Below are positions 1-4,978 of a stretch of 7,818 bases of DNA, in pieces. Position numbers and translations under genes: made by a program. Below the pieces are notes generated by a model that saw only the letters and a program-made list of their open reading frames with translations, was not told the DNA's origin and did no database searches. Origin of the DNA: Candidatus Omnitrophota bacterium (lineage in GTDB: Bacteria; Omnitrophota; Gorgyraeia; Pluralincolimonadales; Pluralincolimonadaceae); assembly GCA_028715315.1 (NCBI GenBank), contig JAQUSA010000042.1, positions 1 to 7,818 on the forward strand. Reading direction: 5' to 3'. Every line of letters begins with the position of its first letter. Within the stretch, counting starts at the first letter, position 1.

Positions 1-220
1 GCCAGCCCTTCTCCGTCGGTTTCGTCCCCGCGGCACTTATCGCGAATATCTCCTCGCCGCTCAGGGCCTCGTTCCCTTCGCAGAACGGGCATTTCGCGTC
101 GAAGGGCGGGATCCCGGGAGCGGCCGGGATGTCCTTCTTGAAATCTTCCGGCCTCCTTGCCCTCTCGGTCGCTATTATAACCCACCTTTTTGTCGCGGGG
201 TTCTCCCTGAGTTCGGGCAT
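1..220 (-). CDS. galT: Galactose-1-phosphate uridylyltransferase, N-terminal fragment (runs off the window)
   Basis: GalT exchanges UMP between UDP-glucose and galactose-1-phosphate in the cytoplasmic Leloir pathway. Only the first 73 residues are here; the C-terminal part, including the catalytic HPH motif, lies beyond position 1. The identification rests on the typical opening, MPELREN..TKRWVIIATERARRPEDF, followed by a CPFC pair (Cys44, Cys47) in the 'KCPFCEGNE' context, the first half of the GalT zinc site. The ATG at 220 is chosen because a near-perfect AAGGAGG lies 7 nt upstream and because it sits directly after the terC stop codon (TAG then ATG, no gap). It therefore probably lies on the same transcript as terC and is translated by reinitiation. 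I am sure of the family. A broader HIT-superfamily nucleotidylyltransferase is the only alternative, and the missing C-terminus would decide. Confidence 0.88.
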   Translation of the reverse strand, partial: MPELRENPATKRWVIIATERARRPEDFKKDIPAAPGIPPFDAKCPFCEGNEALSGEEIFAISAAGTKPTEKGW

Positions 221-1141
221 CTATTTGCCTCCTTCCTCTCTATAGAGCACCGATATCACGATAGACAGGATGAGTATCCCGAATACTACCCCGAGCGAAA
301 CCGTGATCGGGATCTCATAGAAATGGGATACAAGCATCTTGACGCCGACGAAGCACAATATCGCGGATATCCCCAGCTTCAGGTACCGGAAGAGGCCCAT
401 CATCCCGGATATTACGAAGAAGAGCGAGCGCAGGCCCAGTATCGCGAAAATGTTAGAGGTATATACGATGAAAGGGTCCGTAGTTATCGCGAGCACCGCC
501 GGTATCGAGTCCATCGCGAATATGACGTCGCTGGACTCGATCAAAAGCAGCGCTATGAGCAGCGGCGTCGCGGACCAGAGCCCGCTGTGCGAAACGAAGA
601 ACCTGTCGTCATGGTACTCGGGGCTCACGCGGAAGAATTTCCTGAACAGGCGCAGGACCGGGTTCTTCTCGGGATCAAACTTCTCTTCCTTCTTGAAAGC
701 GAGCTTGAACGCGGTAAATACCAAAAACGCGCCGAATATGTATATTATCCAGTCGAACGCCCTGAAGAGCCCTACGCCGACGGTTATGAACAGGGCCCTC
801 ATCACTATCGCCCCGAGAATGCCCCATTTCAGCACGCGCGGCTGGTATGCGGGAGGTATCCTGAAATACTCGAATATCATTATGAAGACGAAAAGGTTAT
901 CGACGGAAAGCGATTCTTCTATTATATAACCTGTCAGGAACTCGAGCGCCTTTATCTTCCCGAGCATGAAATAGATACCGGCGCAGAATATAAGCGCCGC
1001 GCTGACCCATATCGCGACCCATCCGAGCGCTTCCTTCAGCTTTACCGCATGCGACTTCTTGTTCAGCACAAACAGGTCAAGGTACATCATCGCGGTTATC
1101 GCTACGCCGAAAATCACCCACAGTTCTATACGCGCAGTCAT
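221..1141 (-). CDS. terC: TerC/Alx-family integral membrane protein, probable metal (manganese) exporter
   Basis: This 306-residue, very hydrophobic protein has the length and motifs of TerC/Alx proteins. Seen directly: an EESLSVDNLFVF motif (residues 75-86) and an ESSDVIFAMDSIPAVLAIT motif (202-220), each inside a predicted membrane helix and rich in the acidic residues thought to bind metal, with about eight or nine hydrophobic segments in all. A basic/acidic cytoplasmic loop (about 150-180) splits the two halves. Known of the family: E. coli Alx and Bacillus TerC homologues export Mn2+, and other TerC proteins belong to tellurite/stress (Ter) membrane complexes. None of the TerZABDEF partners is visible, so a stand-alone metal exporter is the better reading. 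The ATG at 1141 lies 7 nt after the moeB-like stop, with GGAGGGGG in the tail of that gene as ribosome binding site. No yybP-ykoY manganese riboswitch can fit here, because coding sequence lies immediately upstream. Confidence 0.9.
   Translation of the reverse strand: MTARIELWVIFGVAITAMMYLDLFVLNKKSHAVKLKEALGWVAIWVSAALIFCAGIYFMLGKIKALEFLTGYIIEESLSVDNLFVFIMIFEYFRIPPAYQPRVLKWGILGAIVMRALFITVGVGLFRAFDWIIYIFGAFLVFTAFKLAFKKEEKFDPEKNPVLRLFRKFFRVSPEYHDDRFFVSHSGLWSATPLLIALLLIESSDVIFAMDSIPAVLAITTDPFIVYTSNIFAILGLRSLFFVISGMMGLFRYLKLGISAILCFVGVKMLVSHFYEIPITVSLGVVFGILILSIVISVLYREEGGK
228..234 (-). promoter_or_regulatory. Strong ribosome binding site of galT
   Basis: On the minus strand this reads AAGGAGG, 7 nt before the ATG at 220. 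It lies inside the last codons of terC, and it fixes the galT start even though the two genes abut with no spacer. Confidence 0.8.
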
Positions 1142-1148
1142 ATGCTGT

Positions 1149-1907
1149 CTATCCCCCTCCGCAGGCAGGACATTTATTGTCCTGTTTGAATTCCGATATC
1201 TTTATATTACCCGTAAACGCATCGTACCGTAATAGCCTCCCTGACAGCACCTTCCCCGCGCCCATGAGGTATTTTATCGCTTCGGTCGCCTGCAATGTCC
1301 CGATCACGCCGGGGACGGAGCCGAGGATCCCTGCCTGCCGGCAGTCGCGGAATGACCCGGGCGCGGGCAGTTCGGGAAAGAGGCACCTGTAACACGGCTT
1401 TCCTCCGGGCAATATGAAAGTCAGCTGGCCTTCCGACGCGTATATACCGCCGTGCACGAGGGCCTTTTCCGCGGAGACGCAGGAATCGTTCAGCATATAT
1501 TTTGTCTCGAAATTATCGCTGCAATCAAGCACCACATCGTAGCCCTCAATGAGGCCATTTATATTGTCCCGGCCGGCCCTTAACTTATACGTCCTGATGT
1601 CCGTATCCGGATTGATCTCTTTTAGCCTCTTCTCCGCCAGCGCTATTTTGGGTTTATCTACATCGCCGGTCGAATACAATACCTGCCTGTGCAGGTTGGA
1701 AAGCTCGAGGTCGTCGCCGTCCACAAGGCCTACGGTACCGACGCCGCAGGAGACGAGATACATCGCCGCCGGAGAACCGAGGCCTCCGGCCCCTATCACC
1801 AGCGCTTTCGATGACAACAGCTTCCGCTGGCCCTCCTCGCCTACCATAGGCAGGATGACCTGCTTGCGGTATCTCTCCCGCGCGGCAGAGGTAAGTTCAC
1901 GCGACAT
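1149..1907 (-). CDS. moeB: MoeB/ThiF-type E1-like adenylyltransferase for a sulfur-carrier protein
   Basis: The 252-residue protein matches the usual MoeB/ThiF length. It should use ATP to adenylate the C-terminal glycine of a ubiquitin-fold sulfur carrier (MoaD, ThiS or CysO-like) in the cytoplasm. Visible in order: the N-terminal 'RYRKQVILP' helix carrying the arginine-finger region (12-20); the nucleotide loop GAGGLGSP (39-46); GDDLELSNLHRQ (64-75); DCSDNF with the catalytic-type Asp131 (128-133); a zinc site made of Cys172/Cys175 (CYRC) and Cys246/Cys249 (CPAC); and Cys189 in 'FRDCRQAGILG', the position of the reactive cysteine in MoeB/ThiF. All key residues are present, so it should be active. 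It overlaps the JAMM stop by 11 nt and has GAGGAG 7 nt before its ATG. Sequence alone does not separate MoeB from ThiF or MoeZ, and there is no C-terminal rhodanese domain. It ends in three glycines directly after the zinc knuckle. Confidence 0.88.
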   Translation of the reverse strand: MSRELTSAARERYRKQVILPMVGEEGQRKLLSSKALVIGAGGLGSPAAMYLVSCGVGTVGLVDGDDLELSNLHRQVLYSTGDVDKPKIALAEKRLKEINPDTDIRTYKLRAGRDNINGLIEGYDVVLDCSDNFETKYMLNDSCVSAEKALVHGGIYASEGQLTFILPGGKPCYRCLFPELPAPGSFRDCRQAGILGSVPGVIGTLQATEAIKYLMGAGKVLSGRLLRYDAFTGNIKISEFKQDNKCPACGGG

Positions 1908-2295
1908 CTACCGGCTCCTCTTTTACCAGGCCGGCCGCTATCCTGAAAGAGCGGACTTCGGGCGCGCCGCCCATCAGTGAGATTATCAGGTATGAACAGC
2001 CCGGATGCAGGGCCATCCTGATATCCTTTGAAGACGGATAGGGCCTGGAGTCCGGATGGGAATGGTATATGCCGATCATGTCATCGCCTTCGGCGCGCAT
2101 CCGCCTGGTTGCCTCTAACTGGTCCTTGATAGATACCGAGTAGCTCATAGTCCCTTGTCCGGCGTTCACCATACGGTAGACCTTCGATACCATGTTCTCC
2201 TTTCCGGCAAGGAACCCGCAGGCTTCGCCCGGAAACGCCTTCCTGGCGTGGCCTATGATATCTTCAAGATCGGATCTTTTTAGCGATATACTCAT
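1897..2295 (-). CDS. JAMM/MPN zinc metallopeptidase, Mec-like (sulfur-carrier or isopeptide processing)
   Basis: This 132-residue single-domain protein carries a complete JAMM signature: Glu24 in GEACGFLAG, then His78-Ser-His80, seven residues, Ser88, two residues and Asp91, exactly H-x-H-x7-S-x2-D. Such enzymes hydrolyse (iso)peptide bonds using zinc. In Mycobacterium tuberculosis, Mec (JAMM) releases cysteine from the CysO carrier, and related JAB proteins sit next to E1-like enzymes in many bacteria. Here the downstream neighbour is an E1-like protein and the upstream neighbour is an anion permease, which supports a sulfur-assimilation role; the substrate is inferred. The ATG at 2295 is chosen because it forms an ATGA overlap with the permease stop and leaves the standard beta-strand/helix start of the fold. 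The longer open frame extending upstream to 2646 lies wholly inside the permease gene and has Arg/Gly-rich noncoding-like composition. No clear ribosome binding site is seen, so translation is probably coupled. Confidence 0.88.
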   Translation of the reverse strand: MSISLKRSDLEDIIGHARKAFPGEACGFLAGKENMVSKVYRMVNAGQGTMSYSVSIKDQLEATRRMRAEGDDMIGIYHSHPDSRPYPSSKDIRMALHPGCSYLIISLMGGAPEVRSFRIAAGLVKEEPVDVA

Positions 2296-3266
2296 TTTAA
2301 TATGAATCTGAGCAGCCTCAACAGGAAATACGTCATTATAGAGGAGGAGAACGGGACAATCACCCAGATCAGGACTGTCCTCGTAAAATGATGTTTCTTG
2401 AGGCTCTGCATTATTCCGAGGTCGGCGCATCCGAGCCCGGTCAGGCTGGCCGCCACGGTGACTGAGACCGAAAGCGGTATGCCGTTGATCGCCGCCACGA
2501 ACAGGGCCGTCGCGCAGATAAGTTCTATCATAATAGCCCTGACAAACCCGATCTCTCCCATCTCCCTTTCGTCCTTCTCGAGCGCGCCCTTTCCGAATAT
2601 CAGGGCGCCGGCAGCGATACCCGCGCCGCCGAGAAGCAGGGCCCAACTGTTGTCCGTGAAACCTGCGGCCACTATCGGGGCCATCGCCTTGCCCACGCCG
2701 TTCGCCCCTCCGGCAAACGCGACAAAACAGCCCGAGAACGTCAAAAGGGCCCCAAGGGCCATTTTGACCTTAGGCCCTTCCTTAAGAAAACGGAAATAGC
2801 TTACCGGTTTGAAATTCAGCACCTTCCCTGCTATGAACGCGACGCCGAAAGCCGCTATAGGCGAGATGAACCACCATACGAGGATATCCACGAACCTCTC
2901 GGTGTTCAGGCATTCGAAATATATTCCGACGGCCGCGAAGGAAGATACTATTGCGTATGTCGTGGGTATCGATACCTTGAATATGTTCGAGATGAAATCG
3001 AATGCGGCGGCGACGGCCATAACGACAAAAACAACGTAGAATACGGACTTGAAGGTCCTGACCGGGACAAGCCCTTCGCTGAGGGTCTTAAGGACGGGGA
3101 GTCCCGAGATTATAGCGCCGAGGATGACAAATACGGCTATAAGCGTCAGGGCTTCCTTCCTCGTGCGCGCGCCGGTCCTGTATGCCGCCTCCATCTCCGC
3201 CGCGGCATTGTTGGCGCCGACGTTCATCGCGAGGAACACTGCGATAAGGACTATCAGGAATGCCAT
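2292..3266 (-). CDS. PiT-family inorganic anion permease (phosphate or sulfate)
   Basis: This 324-residue membrane protein has about ten hydrophobic segments and the inverted two-half arrangement of the PiT (inorganic phosphate transporter) family. The N-terminal half has GANNAAAEMEAAYRTG (17-32) and the C-terminal half the matching GANGVGKAMAP (187-197). A second paired motif occurs as SIPTTYAIVSS (99-109) and GIPLSVSVTVAAS (262-274). Most PiT proteins have GAND at both places and STTH in the paired motif; here the aspartates are Asn and Gly, and STTH is degenerate, so ion coupling or substrate may differ. PiT proteins carry phosphate, but the Bacillus CysP branch carries sulfate, and the JAMM and E1-like genes downstream make sulfate or thiosulfate a reasonable guess. 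The ATG at 3266 gives a first helix starting right at the N-terminus and has no ribosome binding site; the putative -10 box is only 7 nt upstream, so the message may be leaderless. Confidence 0.82.
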   Translation of the reverse strand: MAFLIVLIAVFLAMNVGANNAAAEMEAAYRTGARTRKEALTLIAVFVILGAIISGLPVLKTLSEGLVPVRTFKSVFYVVFVVMAVAAAFDFISNIFKVSIPTTYAIVSSFAAVGIYFECLNTERFVDILVWWFISPIAAFGVAFIAGKVLNFKPVSYFRFLKEGPKVKMALGALLTFSGCFVAFAGGANGVGKAMAPIVAAGFTDNSWALLLGGAGIAAGALIFGKGALEKDEREMGEIGFVRAIMIELICATALFVAAINGIPLSVSVTVAASLTGLGCADLGIMQSLKKHHFTRTVLIWVIVPFSSSIMTYFLLRLLRFILK

Positions 3267-3273
3267 AACGGCA

Positions 3274-3282
3274 ATTATACCA
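3274..3282 (-). promoter_or_regulatory. Extended -10 promoter for the permease operon
   Basis: On the minus strand this reads TGGTATAAT: a perfect TATAAT hexamer (3279 down to 3274) preceded by TG plus one base, the extended -10 form that works without a good -35. Seventeen bases further upstream the hexamer is TACCAA, a poor -35. With the usual 6-7 nt from -10 to the start site, transcription would begin at or next to the ATG at 3266. It lies in the only real intergenic gap of the window, between gspE and the permease gene. Confidence 0.55.
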
Positions 3283-3302
3283 AATCAGGCGTAATTTTGG
3301 TA
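3278..3302. repeat. Perfect 7-bp inverted repeat (TACCAAA-N11-TTTGGTA), candidate operator
   Basis: Arms 3278-3284 (TACCAAA) and 3296-3302 (TTTGGTA) are exact reverse complements separated by 11 nt, giving an 18-bp centre-to-centre spacing, about two helical turns. It covers the stretch from the -10 box to the -35 area of the putative permease promoter, as a dimeric repressor site would. No regulator gene is present in the window. A transcription terminator for gspE is less likely because no T-run follows the AT-rich stem. Confidence 0.45.
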
Positions 3303-3313
3303 GCGGGAACGGA

Positions 3314-4978
3314 TCAGGCTTCTTTTGTGACCCTCAGGACTTCCGCAACCGTCGTGGCCCCCGCCTTGACCTTTAAGGTACCGTCGTCGCGCAGCGTCTT
3401 CATGCCGGCGTCGACGGCGGCTTCGTGTATCTGCGTGGAAGAGACCTTCCTGCTTATAAGCTCTTTCATTTTGTCGTCCAGCGCGAGTATCTCGAATATG
3501 CCTGTGCGTCCCGCGTATCCGGTCTCGAAGCAGCGGCGGCATCCGGTCTCCTTATAGAAGACAGCCTTGTCTTCGATGGCCCCGAGGCCCAGCAGGTCCA
3601 ACTCCTCTTTGCCCGGCGTATATGGTTTCCGGCAGTTAGGGCAAAGCGTCCTGACCAGCCTCTGCGCGACTATGGCGATCACCGACGTCCCTACGAGGAA
3701 TGGCTCGACGCCGATATCTATCAGCCTCGTTGCCGCGGAGGCGGAATCGTTCGTATGCAGCGTGGAGAAGACGAGATGCCCCGTCAGCGCGGCATGTATG
3801 GCGATGTCTGCGGTCTCCTTGTCCCGTATCTCTCCGATCATTATGACATCGGGGTCCTGGCGCACCATCGAGCGAAGCCCCGCCGCGAACGTCAACCCGG
3901 CTTTCGTGTTTACCTGCGACTGCCTTACTCTCGGTATCTCATACTCAACCGGGTCCTCGAGCGTCATGATGTTCTTGTCGAGGCTATTGACCTTGTTCAG
4001 CGCGGCGTACAGGGTCGTCGTCTTCCCGCTTCCGGTCGGGCCCGTTACAAGGATCATGCCGAACGGGCGCTTGATCGCTTTTTCTATTTTCTTCAGGTTG
4101 TCCGGCGCGAAGCCAAGCCCTTCGAGCTCGAGAAATGCCCTGCTACGGTCCAATATCCTCAATACGACATTTTCACCGCTCAGCGTAGGGAACGTAGAGA
4201 CGCGAAGGTCGACGCTCTTTCCGGCGACAGTCGTCTGGATCCTCCCGTCCTGCGGCAGCCTCTTCTCCGCGATGTCCATGTTCGACATTATCTTTATCCT
4301 CGATATTATCGCGGCCTCGTACTTCTTGGGCAGTTCCGGTATCTCGCGGAGTATGCCGTCTATGCGGTAGCGGCAATAGAAATGGCCCTGGTCCGGCTCA
4401 AGGTGTATATCGCTGGCTCCGAGTTCAACGGCCTTAGTGACAAGCGTATCCACTACCTGTATGACGGGCGCAAGGCTCGCGACCTCTATGAGTTCTTCTA
4501 CTTCCTTCCTCGGCGCGGCGGACTGCCCCGGAGATTGCGCCATATACGCGGGTTTGGCCGGCCCAGCGTATTCCTTTTCTATCTGGTTCCTTATCTCGGA
4601 GACCGGCGAGAATACCGGCCTGACATTCAGCTTAGTAAGGCCCTTGATCTCATCCTTCACGGCTTCATCAGTCGGGTCCGCCATCGCGACCGTAAGGTTG
4701 CGGCCCGCCTGGTAGACGGGTATCAGCGTATATTTCCTGCAGACAGATTCCGGCACAAGTTTTATCGCGGCGGCCTCGATGGAATATCTGGACAGGTCCA
4801 TGAACGCGAGCCCGAGCTCTTCGCTGAGGGCTTTCGCTATCAGGTGCTCCGGGGCGTATTTCCTCCTGGCCAGGATCAAACCCAGGAACTCGCCGCCGGG
4901 GCCCTTCTGGTCCTGCAGCGCTTCGTCCATCTGCTTGCGGGTTATTATGCCCTTCTCTACGAGGGATTCTCCTATCAT
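3314..4978 (-). CDS. gspE: GspE/PilB-type type II secretion / type IV pilus assembly ATPase
   Basis: The 554-residue protein is a full-length secretion/pilus extension ATPase, a cytoplasmic hexamer that drives pseudopilin assembly from the inner membrane. Residues 1-140 form a GspE/MshE-N type domain ('MIGESLVEKGIITRKQMDEAL'-like opening). A linker rich in Pro, Ala and Gln (about 139-157) follows. The second N-terminal subdomain has GASDIHLEP (187-195) and RYRIDGIL (203-210). The ATPase core has Walker A GPTGSGKT (313-320), the Asp box LEDPVEYE (340-347), Walker B DVIMIGEIRD (377-386) and the His box TGHLVFSTLHTNDS (399-412). Cys446/449 and Cys480/483 form the tetracysteine zinc site of the GspE/PilB group, which retraction ATPases (PilT) lack. 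The ATG at 4978 overlaps the upstream stop (ATGA) and has AAGGAAAG as ribosome binding site. GspE and PilB cannot be told apart without the neighbouring pilin, PilC/GspF or secretin genes. Confidence 0.95.
   Translation of the reverse strand: MIGESLVEKGIITRKQMDEALQDQKGPGGEFLGLILARRKYAPEHLIAKALSEELGLAFMDLSRYSIEAAAIKLVPESVCRKYTLIPVYQAGRNLTVAMADPTDEAVKDEIKGLTKLNVRPVFSPVSEIRNQIEKEYAGPAKPAYMAQSPGQSAAPRKEVEELIEVASLAPVIQVVDTLVTKAVELGASDIHLEPDQGHFYCRYRIDGILREIPELPKKYEAAIISRIKIMSNMDIAEKRLPQDGRIQTTVAGKSVDLRVSTFPTLSGENVVLRILDRSRAFLELEGLGFAPDNLKKIEKAIKRPFGMILVTGPTGSGKTTTLYAALNKVNSLDKNIMTLEDPVEYEIPRVRQSQVNTKAGLTFAAGLRSMVRQDPDVIMIGEIRDKETADIAIHAALTGHLVFSTLHTNDSASAATRLIDIGVEPFLVGTSVIAIVAQRLVRTLCPNCRKPYTPGKEELDLLGLGAIEDKAVFYKETGCRRCFETGYAGRTGIFEILALDDKMKELISRKVSSTQIHEAAVDAGMKTLRDDGTLKVKAGATTVAEVLRVTKEA

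Noticed and set aside
1142..1148. yybP-ykoY manganese riboswitch upstream of terC
   Set aside because: Only 7 nt separate the genes, and the sequence upstream is E1-like coding sequence with an intact zinc motif.
323..1189. 288-codon open frame on the plus strand opposite terC
   Set aside because: Codon-aligned shadow of terC with Arg/Tyr/Glu-rich nonsense composition and no ribosome binding site that I could support.
1149..2295. Antiphage ubiquitin-like conjugation or CBASS type II (E1 plus JAB) system
   Set aside because: There is no E2 domain, ubiquitin-like protein, CD-NTase or effector, and the E1 is a plain MoeB/ThiF type. The permease and galT neighbours point to metabolism rather than defence.
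1897..2646. 249-residue version of the JAMM protein starting at 2646
   Set aside because: The extra N-terminal part overlaps the permease gene in another frame and is Arg/Gly-rich; the JAMM fold starts at the ATG at 2295, which overlaps the permease stop as ATGA.
3278..3302. Rho-independent terminator after gspE
   Set aside because: The 7-bp stem is AT-rich with an 11-nt loop and is not followed by a T-run on the minus strand; overlap with a TATAAT box fits an operator better.
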